Assembly (NCBI GenBank): GCA_947253135.1
Contig: CAMXYS010000046.1
Coordinates: forward strand, 1-10,493
Source: an uncultured Clostridia bacterium
Lineage (GTDB): Bacteria; Bacillota; Clostridia; Saccharofermentanales; Fastidiosipilaceae
Reading direction: 5' to 3'
Length of the DNA stretch: 10,493 nt
The notes beneath the pieces are model-generated. The model was not told the origin of the DNA. It saw only the letters and a program-made list of their open reading frames with translations, and searched no databases. Below are positions 4,528 through 10,493 of the stretch, piece by piece; within the stretch, counting starts at the first letter, position 1; each line of letters opens with the position of its first letter. A program made the translations under genes and the position numbers.

Positions 4528-5340
4528 TTATCGAGCTGCCAACACCGAACAGATAGCCAGCTCCAAAAGGCGTTCCGTCCGATCAGCGGCTTTAGCCGCC
4601 ACAGCTACGACATCTTGATGGTTTAAAGGTTCCGGCAAGATGCCGGCGGCCATATTGGTAATGCAGGAAATTCCCAGCACTTTTAGACCTGCGTGGGCCG
4701 CAACAATAGCCTCGGGGACAGTCGACATCCCCACTGCATCGCCACCCAGAAGGCGGAACATCTGAACCTCGGCCGGAGTTTCATAGCTGGGGCCGGAGGT
4801 CATGACATAGACACCTTCTTGTAGATAGAGGCCAGCTTCGACAGCCAGTTTTTTCAGTTCAGTGCGATATTTCTTATTGTAAACCTCACTTAGGTCCGGA
4901 AAACGAGGTCCGTAAGCTTCGTCATTTGCGCCAATCAACGGGTTTGAACCCGAAGCGTTGATGTGGTCTTTGATCAACATTAAGTCACCGGGCTTAAAGT
5001 TTTCATTTACACCACCGGCTGCATTGGTCAGGATCAGGCTGTGAACGCCGGCTTCCTTCATCAAATAGATCGGCAACTTAGAAAGCCCTTGGGCGAGTCC
5101 TTCATAATAGTGAAAACGGCCCTGCATCACCAGCAGTCGGCGCCCCTTTAGAGTCGCCAACAGAAAACGATTTTGATGACCTGCTACATGTGAAGTCGGA
5201 AAACCTTCAATTTCGCTATAAGGAATGACTAGTTCTTGCTCCAGCCGGTCAGCATAGGGGCCTAAACCGCTGCCTAAAACAAGACCTATTTCCGGTTTAA
5301 AGGTGCTCATTATCTCTTTTACTGCCGCCATACTTTTCAT
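4528..5340 (-). CDS. punA: Purine nucleoside phosphorylase, trimeric type
   Basis: This enzyme cleaves guanosine, inosine or their deoxy forms with phosphate to give the base and (deoxy)ribose 1-phosphate, for purine salvage. The 270-residue product carries the trimeric-PNP signatures: phosphate loop GLVLGSGLG (19-27), GHQNRF with H55, MQGRFHYYEG (72-81), LTNAAGGVN (104-112), TSGPSYETPAE (181-191), GMSTVPEAIVAAHAG (204-218), and ISCITNMAAG with the base-contacting N229. It is not the hexameric DeoD type. The ATG at 5340 is the first in frame after an upstream stop but has no clear Shine-Dalgarno; codons 4 and 11 are alternative starts with equally weak sites. It follows rlmH by 57 bases and appears to be the last gene of the wal cluster before the terminator. 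Confidence 0.93.
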   Translation of the reverse strand: MKSMAAVKEIMSTFKPEIGLVLGSGLGPYADRLEQELVIPYSEIEGFPTSHVAGHQNRFLLATLKGRRLLVMQGRFHYYEGLAQGLSKLPIYLMKEAGVHSLILTNAAGGVNENFKPGDLMLIKDHINASGSNPLIGANDEAYGPRFPDLSEVYNKKYRTELKKLAVEAGLYLQEGVYVMTSGPSYETPAEVQMFRLLGGDAVGMSTVPEAIVAAHAGLKVLGISCITNMAAGILPEPLNHQDVVAVAAKAADRTERLLELAICSVLAAR

Positions 5341-5397
5341 TTTGCGCCACTTTCTGATTGCTCAAGCCAAAGCCTTCTTTATCCTATAATAGATCCA

Positions 5398-5862
5398 TTA
5401 TTTGTGATAGGTTTCCCCATTGTTGATCTTAAAAGACCTAAAAATTTGCTCCAGCAGAATGAGACGGGATAATTGGTGGGGAAAGGTTAAGTCGGATAAG
5501 GACAGGCGGGCTTGCACCTTCTCCAAAACAGCCGGGTCAAAACCGTTGGAGCCGGCGATCACATAGGTCAGCTGACTGCCTCCGAGCTCCAACCACTTTT
5601 GTTGTTCCACAGCTAATCCGGGGGAATCCAACCGCCTGCCGTGAACATCCAAGGCCACCGTCATACCGGATCCGGGCCAGCGTTTTAACAAAGCCTCTCC
5701 CTCTTGGCGCAGGGACTTCGCCAGCGACACTTGCTCCGGCGCGTCAGGCACTTCCACAATCGTCACATCGGCAAAGCGACTGATGCGTTTTTGATACTCC
5801 GCCACTGCTGCCTTAAGCCATTGCTCTTTAACTTTACCGACTGCTAAAATCCCTATTTTCAT
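5398..5862 (-). CDS. rlmH: 23S rRNA pseudouridine-1915 N3-methyltransferase
   Basis: RlmH is a SPOUT-class, SAM-dependent methyltransferase that methylates pseudouridine 1915 in helix 69 of 23S rRNA on the assembled ribosome. The 154-residue protein is close to the family's roughly 155-160. It shows the N-terminal MKIGILAVGKVKEQWLKAAVAEYQKRISRF, the SAM-binding knot segment YVIAGSNGFD (100-109), and the hallmark LSLSDLTFPHQLSRLILLEQIFRSFKINNGETYHK at the C-terminus with the invariant YHK end. Its ATG overlaps the walJ stop by four bases (ATGA), and a GGAGG at 5874-5878 lies inside walJ, so it is probably translationally coupled. Proximity to walJ recalls Bacillota chromosomes where rlmH lies near the wal locus. 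Confidence 0.96.
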   Translation of the reverse strand: MKIGILAVGKVKEQWLKAAVAEYQKRISRFADVTIVEVPDAPEQVSLAKSLRQEGEALLKRWPGSGMTVALDVHGRRLDSPGLAVEQQKWLELGGSQLTYVIAGSNGFDPAVLEKVQARLSLSDLTFPHQLSRLILLEQIFRSFKINNGETYHK

Positions 5863-6722
5863 AACAGAGTCTGCCTCCGCCCTCTGCTATGTCGCGGTGC
5901 TGTTTCCAGGGTCACATCTGTATCAACTTGTATTCCTGCTTGACGCAAAGCCTGAGCTACAGTCAGCTCCGCCAATTCCGGGAAATTATTCTCTTGACTT
6001 AAATGAGATAAAATCAGTTTTCGGCATCCTGATTTTACTAATTCAGCACCCAAAAGCCCGGCGTCCGTATTGGACAAATGCCCTTTTTCCCCACTGATTC
6101 TTTTTTTCAAAAGATAAGGATAGCGTCCGGAAAAAAGAAGGTGGTCATCATAATTAGCTTCCAAATAAATTGTATCCACCCCGGCCAAGGCTTCTTTTAC
6201 CCCGGCAGTCAGCTTGCCTAAATCGGTGCAAACAGCTACTTTACCCCTGTCAGTTGCAATACGAAAGCCCACCGGATCAGCTGCATCATGTGATGTCTGA
6301 AAAGGAAAAATGGCCAAATCTCCCAGGTAAAACACTTGGTTTGCTTCAATAAATTGTGGTTTAAGTTTTTCGGTATTGCCCAGACAGCCACGCATGGCCT
6401 GCCAAGTTTTAGGAGTCACATAAATCGGTGTTTGGTGCTTTCTGGCAAAAGCGCCGAGCCCCTTGATATGGTCACTGTGTTCATGGGTAACCAAAATGCC
6501 GTCAATGGTGGCCGGATCAATGTCCAAATCCAGCAACTGAGCCCCCAATGCTGATGCCGGCATGCCCGCATCAACTAAAATTTTGGTGTGCCCTCCCCCT
6601 ATGTAAATGGCATTGCCACTACTGCCACTAAACAGGGGACAACTTTCCCAAACTGCCGACGCTTGCCAAAAGAGACTCACTTGTCGATAGGTTGTCCCCA
6701 CCTGAGTAGACCGCTTAGCCAT
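5859..6722 (-). CDS. walJ: WalJ/YycJ-type metallo-beta-lactamase-fold hydrolase
   Basis: WalJ (YycJ/VicX) is an MBL-fold phosphodiesterase or nuclease encoded in wal operons and linked to coordination of cell division, wall synthesis and DNA replication. The 287-residue protein has FSGSSGNAIYIGGGHTKILVDAG (31-53), the metal motif HEHSDH (80-85), SHDAADPVGFRI (144-155, H145), CTDLGK (165-170, D167), GHLSN (214-218, H215) and LSHLS (H240), so both metal sites look complete. The core begins about 27 residues in; the usual N-terminus is shorter. The ATG at 6722 overlaps the murA end by 8 bases and has AAGGAG 9 bases upstream (6732-6737), while a later GTG at codon 15 lacks a ribosome site. Hence I keep the longer start. 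Confidence 0.92.
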   Translation of the reverse strand: MAKRSTQVGTTYRQVSLFWQASAVWESCPLFSGSSGNAIYIGGGHTKILVDAGMPASALGAQLLDLDIDPATIDGILVTHEHSDHIKGLGAFARKHQTPIYVTPKTWQAMRGCLGNTEKLKPQFIEANQVFYLGDLAIFPFQTSHDAADPVGFRIATDRGKVAVCTDLGKLTAGVKEALAGVDTIYLEANYDDHLLFSGRYPYLLKKRISGEKGHLSNTDAGLLGAELVKSGCRKLILSHLSQENNFPELAELTVAQALRQAGIQVDTDVTLETAPRHSRGRRQTLL

Positions 6723-8007
6723 AAAGGCAAACTCCTTCGGTTTCTGATTTCACCCTAATATCTGCTCCGATGCCCTGCATTTTTTCAATAAAATGTTCAT
6801 AGCCACGCTCAATGGTTCTCACCTCGGTAACCTCTGTGTCCCCATCCGCCATCAAGCCGGCTAAAACCATGGCCGCTCCGGCCCTCAAATCTCTGGCAGG
6901 CACTCTGGCACCCGATAATGATTGCGGACCTTCCACAATGGCAATCGGGCCGGCAATCGTTATTTGAGCCCCCATCCTCTTCAACTCTTCAATATACTGG
7001 AAACGATTTTCCCACACCGCCTCATGCATCTTGCTGATGCCATTGGCAGCACATTGCAAAATCAAGGCCTGGGGCTGCAAATCGGTGGGAAAACCCGGAT
7101 AAGGCATGGTCTTAAAATTAGTGCTGCGCAAATAACCGTCTGGGTTAACCCGCACCCGGATCCAGTCATCTCCCTCTGTCAAAATAGCCCCCATAGCCCG
7201 CATTTTCATGCTCAAGGATTCCATGTGTTTGGGAATGATATTTTTTACAGTGACATCACCGCCTGTCACAGCAGCTGCAATCATAAAGGTGCCGGCTTCA
7301 ATCTGGTCCGGAATAATCGAATAAGTTTTGCCTCCGGGGATAACAGGTGTCCCTTTTATACGAATCGTATCGGTACCTGCCCCCTTGATATTTGCACCCA
7401 TTATATTTAAGAAGTTTGCCACATCAACAATATGGGGTTCGCGAGCAGCATTTTCGATGATGGTGACGCCCTGCGCTTTGGTTGCCGCTATCATGACATT
7501 AATCGTTGCCCCCACACTCGCTTGATCCATGTATAAATAGCCGCCGTGGAAATCCGCCTCGGCATCTAAATTGATAATACCACCCTTGAGCGTGTGTACA
7601 GTGCCCATGGACTCAAAGCCCTGCAAATGTAAGTTGATCGGCCGGGTGCCAAAGTCGCAGCCGCCCGGCATGGTCAGACGTGCCTTACGAAAACGGGCCA
7701 ACAGCGCCCCTAAAAGGTAATATGACGCTCTAATACTGCGCGTTTTCTCGCTGGTCGACTCGTGCCGCTGTACAGCCGATGGATCAAGATAGACCTGTCC
7801 TCCGTCACGGCGTTCGATCACAGCGCCCAAGTCACAACAAATGTCCAGCAAGACATCCACATCTACAATGGTCGGTACATTTTCAATTGTACACGGACCA
7901 TCCAGTACCATCGAGGCAGCGATGATACCCAGGGCTGCATTTTTAGAACCGCTGACCGTAACTGTCCCCGCCAATTTATTTTTCCCTTTGATTATATAAC
8001 TAGCCAA
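6715..8007 (-). CDS. murA: UDP-GlcNAc enolpyruvyl transferase, TTG start
   Basis: MurA transfers enolpyruvate from PEP to UDP-N-acetylglucosamine, the first committed step of peptidoglycan synthesis, in the cytoplasm. The 430-residue protein matches family length and carries the catalytic loop PGGCDFGTRPINLHLQG with the PEP-reactive Cys117 intact. A Cys-to-Asp change there would give fosfomycin insensitivity, and that is not seen. It also has SGSKNAALG with K22 and N23, RASYYLLGALLAR, FPTDLQPQ and the C-terminal ARDLRAGAAMVLAGL. The start is TTG at 8007, immediately after the walK TAG stop. GGAGG at 8016-8020, 8 bases away, supports it, and no ATG or GTG alternative is close. Its position between walK and walJ ties a wall-synthesis enzyme directly to the wall-homeostasis regulators. 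Many Bacillota have two MurA paralogues; I cannot tell which this is. Confidence 0.95.
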   Translation of the reverse strand: MASYIIKGKNKLAGTVTVSGSKNAALGIIAASMVLDGPCTIENVPTIVDVDVLLDICCDLGAVIERRDGGQVYLDPSAVQRHESTSEKTRSIRASYYLLGALLARFRKARLTMPGGCDFGTRPINLHLQGFESMGTVHTLKGGIINLDAEADFHGGYLYMDQASVGATINVMIAATKAQGVTIIENAAREPHIVDVANFLNIMGANIKGAGTDTIRIKGTPVIPGGKTYSIIPDQIEAGTFMIAAAVTGGDVTVKNIIPKHMESLSMKMRAMGAILTEGDDWIRVRVNPDGYLRSTNFKTMPYPGFPTDLQPQALILQCAANGISKMHEAVWENRFQYIEELKRMGAQITIAGPIAIVEGPQSLSGARVPARDLRAGAAMVLAGLMADGDTEVTEVRTIERGYEHFIEKMQGIGADIRVKSETEGVCLYG

Positions 8008-9633
8008 CTATAATTCCTCCACCCCTATGCTTTGAGGTTTATTGTCCATTTCTGAGTCCATAATAATCTCTTCTGTACCAAATGCATCTGCCTGCACTAT
8101 TTCCCTTAAGCGTTTGAGATCATCTGCAGTTAAATCAGCCGGATTCAGCTCAGTAGCTCCACCGGACCACAAGCCCGCCTCGCGCCCTAAGGATTCAATC
8201 TCCATAAAACTTGCTTGCTGCAAGTGATTTCTCAGGGTGCCGCCGCTTTCTAAAATCGTCAATGTCTTATTGTGTACAGTCCTGGCCAAGGGGAGCAGAA
8301 CGGTGAAGGAAGTGCCACTGCCGACAGCACTTTTGACCGTTATTTGACCGGCGTGCATATCCACTAATTCCCGCACAATTGAAAGGCCCAGACCGGTTCC
8401 CCCATACATGCGAGAGCCCGTCATATCCACACGGTAGAAGCGGTCGAATATTTTACTAAGATGTTTTTCATCTATTCCATAACCGTCATCTGTCACCTTG
8501 ACATAGGCCTCATCATGGACCATGCCAACATAAACTTTGACCGTCCCCTTCAAGTCAGAATACTTGATAGCGTTAGAGACTAAATTGCTCACAATTCGAC
8601 CTAATGAAGTTCGGTCCCCGAAAACAGGGGGCAGGATCGACAAGATCGCACAAGACAAGTCGATTTCCTTTTGGTTAGCGACTTCATGAAACCGTTCTAC
8701 AGCTTGCTTCACGACGGTGCCCAGATCAAGTGATTCCATGCGCATATGCAAGGCCTCACTGTCAATACTGGACAGCAATAAGAGGTCGGTTACCAGAGCC
8801 TGCATCCGCTTGGCATCGTCATGAATACGTGTGATATCATTGCGCAAGACTTCCCGTTTTTTTTCCTCTAATCCCCAATCTAAAAGGGACTCGGAATAGG
8901 TGATAATCGTGGTCAACGGTGTCTTTAACTCGTGAGAAACGTTGGCGACAAACTCCTTGCGTTTTTGCTCTTGCAGCTCCTGGCGAGTGATGTCTTGTAA
9001 AACAAATACGGTTGTTTTGCGGTAGTGCTTGCCGGTATTGATGACTCTGGCCCGCAGGCGGATAACCGTGGCCCCCACCCGAATCAAACCGCTAGCTTCA
9101 TCTTTACCCAATAAAATTCTGGCCATCATACCGTTGCTGTCACAGTAGGCGCCCATAAAGACATTAACATCTGCCGGCAAACCATCCTCGCCCAAAAGCC
9201 GAGTGGCCGGTTCATTTGAAAAAAGGATGCGTCCATCCGCCCCATAGGCGACGATCCCCAAATCTAAGGTGGACAAGATCGCTGTTGCCGGCAACGGTTC
9301 GACCTTTCCCCCAGCGGCAAGCGAAAAGAGGCGATCAGTCGGCGCTTCCGCCGCCGGCTTGGCCAGCCCTTGCTTTTCCGTCGAGCTGGTAGTCGACTCG
9401 ACCTCACGATTAAATTTGCCTTTACTTTCCTTTGTTTTTGGAGACAACAAAACAGGCCCGTCTTCATAAAAAAGATGGCCGAAAAAATCTGAAAATCGCA
9501 CGGGAAGCGACAACTTTCCTGAGCGATGAAAAAGTAGTAGCAGAAGCGAAACAGCAAACAAACTGACGGCTACCAATAGCACAATCAAAACAGTTACTGC
9601 ACTGCCTCCGATCGGAATAATATATTGACCCAA
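8008..9633 (-). CDS. walK: WalK-type sensor histidine kinase
   Basis: This is the membrane kinase partner of WalR, controlling cell-wall hydrolase and wall-homeostasis genes. Counting from the second TTG the protein has 541 residues (positions below count from the first TTG, two codons earlier). One N-terminal membrane helix (about 11-37) is followed by a Ser/Thr/Lys/Ala-rich linker (about 62-118), a PAS domain (about 121-220), HisKA with FVANVSHELKTPLTTI (phosphoacceptor H236), the N box NLVSNAIKYS (352-361), G1 DDGYGID, F box FDRFYR, and G2 GGTGLGLS. About 90 residues of unassigned sequence follow the ATPase. No extracellular sensor loop or HAMP is visible, unlike Bacillus WalK. Start: GAGGAG (9640-9645) touches the first TTG (9639) but lies 6 bases from the second (9633), so the latter is preferred; no ATG is available nearby. 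Confidence 0.92.
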   Translation of the reverse strand: MGQYIIPIGGSAVTVLIVLLVAVSLFAVSLLLLLFHRSGKLSLPVRFSDFFGHLFYEDGPVLLSPKTKESKGKFNREVESTTSSTEKQGLAKPAAEAPTDRLFSLAAGGKVEPLPATAILSTLDLGIVAYGADGRILFSNEPATRLLGEDGLPADVNVFMGAYCDSNGMMARILLGKDEASGLIRVGATVIRLRARVINTGKHYRKTTVFVLQDITRQELQEQKRKEFVANVSHELKTPLTTIITYSESLLDWGLEEKKREVLRNDITRIHDDAKRMQALVTDLLLLSSIDSEALHMRMESLDLGTVVKQAVERFHEVANQKEIDLSCAILSILPPVFGDRTSLGRIVSNLVSNAIKYSDLKGTVKVYVGMVHDEAYVKVTDDGYGIDEKHLSKIFDRFYRVDMTGSRMYGGTGLGLSIVRELVDMHAGQITVKSAVGSGTSFTVLLPLARTVHNKTLTILESGGTLRNHLQQASFMEIESLGREAGLWSGGATELNPADLTADDLKRLREIVQADAFGTEEIIMDSEMDNKPQSIGVEEL

Positions 9634-9668
9634 TGACAACTCCTCTTGTAATTGCAGCCTCTATTTAG

Positions 9669-10379
9669 TCAGGAACGGTCGCCAGCGTACTTGTCGAAAT
9701 AATAGCCAACCCCTCGCTTTGTCAGAATATAACAGTAGGTGCCCTGGTCCGGCTCAATTTTTTCGCGTGTCCTGCGCACCGTGACATCAACCGTGCGAAC
9801 ATCCCCGTAATAGCCATAGCCCCAGACCTTCTCCAACAACTCTTCGCGCGAAAAAACTTGACCGGCATTTTGTGCCAAAAAAGACAACAATTCAAACTCA
9901 CGCAAAGTCAGATTGACCGGTTTGCCATCGTAGCGCACCTCATAGGCTATTGTATCTATTTCCAATTTGCCGAATTTAAAAAGATGCTTTTCTTCCTGAC
10001 GGTCTGCTTCAGATAAGGAGACCCGTCGCAGCTGTGCTTTCACACGAGCCAAAACTTCACGAATGCTAAAAGGCTTGGTGATGTAGTCATCCGCTCCCAG
10101 CTCCAGCCCTAAGACTTTGTCGATCTCCTCGCTCTTAGCAGTCAACATCAAAATAGGTATGCTGGTCTTGTCTCTAATTTTCCGACAGACATCAAACCCG
10201 TCCATCCGTGGCAGCATGCAGTCTAGCAATACCAGATCCGGATTTTGGCGCAAGGCTATCTCGACCGCAGTAACGCCATCGTAAGCTTCCAAAACCTGAT
10301 AACCCTCGCGCTCCAAATTTTCCTTTAATATATCTACAATATTTTGTTCGTCATCAACAATTAAAATCTTGGCAATCAT
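9669..10379 (-). CDS. walR: WalR-type OmpR-family response regulator
   Basis: WalR is the DNA-binding output of the essential WalRK system. The 236-residue protein starts MIAKILIVDDEQN. Its receiver domain (1-120) has acidic D9/D10, phosphoacceptor D53 in LLDCMLPRMDG, the LMLTAKSEEIDKVLGLELGADDYITKPFS stretch with the conserved Thr and Lys, and a winged-helix DNA-binding domain (about 135-235) with LTLREFELLSFLAQN, VFSREELLEKVWGY, DVRTVDVTVRRTREKIE and ILTKRGVGYYF. The EIDKVLGLELGADDYITKPF segment and 235-residue size are typical of WalR rather than PhoP. The frame stays open to the window edge, but the upstream part covers the promoter. The ATG at 10379 has GGAG 5 bases away and the standard N-terminus. 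walK follows 35 bases after the stop. Confidence 0.95.
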   Translation of the reverse strand: MIAKILIVDDEQNIVDILKENLEREGYQVLEAYDGVTAVEIALRQNPDLVLLDCMLPRMDGFDVCRKIRDKTSIPILMLTAKSEEIDKVLGLELGADDYITKPFSIREVLARVKAQLRRVSLSEADRQEEKHLFKFGKLEIDTIAYEVRYDGKPVNLTLREFELLSFLAQNAGQVFSREELLEKVWGYGYYGDVRTVDVTVRRTREKIEPDQGTYCYILTKRGVGYYFDKYAGDRS

Positions 10380-10418
10380 AGTCTCTCCAACACAAACGCT
10401 TCCTGCTTGCTTTTGACC

Positions 10419-10427
10419 ATTATAACA
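10419..10427 (-). promoter_or_regulatory. Extended -10 promoter of the walR operon
   Basis: A perfect TATAAT (10419-10424) is preceded by TG and one base (extended -10). No good -35 is found at 16-18 bases. Initiation near 10412 would give a leader of about 33 bases to the walR ATG, consistent with this being the main promoter of walR-walK-murA-walJ-rlmH-punA. Confidence 0.7.
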
Positions 10428-10475
10428 CGAGGGCAGATTTTTAGAGTTTTTTAAATTAATATACATAGCTCGCGC

Positions 10476-10492
10476 ATAAAAAACATGTAACA
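10476..10492 (-). promoter_or_regulatory. Possible WalR-box-like repeat upstream of walR
   Basis: On the minus strand TGTTAC (10492-10487), five bases, then TTTTAT (10481-10476) resembles the published WalR target of two TGTWAH half-sites spaced by five. The first half matches fully and the second at five of six positions. In such AT-rich DNA this could be chance. Confidence 0.22.
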
Positions 10493-10493
10493 C

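Noticed and set aside
6922..7410. A 162-codon plus-strand open frame
   Set aside because: It is entirely inside murA on the other strand, without a Shine-Dalgarno or recognisable protein features.
9264..9557. A 97-codon minus-strand frame within walK
   Set aside because: It overlaps the linker and membrane segment of WalK in another frame, and its Arg/Cys/Phe-rich product looks like an out-of-frame reading.

Overview
The window is a stretch of bacterial chromosome in which every recognisable gene lies on the minus strand, so transcription runs from high to low coordinates. Gene content and order point to a Bacillota (Firmicutes, probably clostridial) genome: an essential WalR/WalK-type two-component cluster with WalJ and RlmH, then the rpmG-secE-nusG-rplK-rplA-rplJ-rplL block. 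Strong AGGAGG-type Shine-Dalgarno sites, two TTG starts and consensus sigma-A promoters agree with this. I cannot name the genus from the sequence alone. I see no mobile element, CRISPR array, tRNA or rRNA, and no gap without a gene longer than about 220 bases.

Region 1 (10493 down to 4528) is a tightly packed cell-envelope operon. An extended -10 promoter is followed by walR, walK, murA, walJ, rlmH and punA. The walK and murA genes abut, murA/walJ and walJ/rlmH overlap by a few bases, and a bidirectional-looking intrinsic terminator lies beyond punA at about 4415-4444. The walH/walI (yycH/yycI) regulators of the Bacillus operon are absent and murA sits in their place. WalK is a single-membrane-segment kinase with no sizeable extracellular domain.

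Region 2 (4338-4032) is a lone hisE gene between two intrinsic terminators, away from any other histidine gene in view.

Region 3 (4035 down to 1) is the information-processing block. rpmG-secE-nusG starts from a promoter overlapping the hisE stop codon. rplK-rplA follows after a 210-base gap holding a long UCCG-loop hairpin. rplJ-rplL has its own near-consensus promoter and an L10-type attenuator leader. rplL runs off the left edge, and rpoB would be expected beyond it.

The most rewarding observations are regulatory. There are intrinsic terminators inside the leader of rpmG, across the stop codon of secE just ahead of nusG, and directly in front of rplJ, where I can trace a competing antiterminator pairing. 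Three neighbouring housekeeping proteins (L10, SecE, NusG) also carry unusual acidic low-complexity extensions of about 40-75 residues. I see no clearly undescribed multi-gene system; this is a conserved core region with lineage-specific variations.
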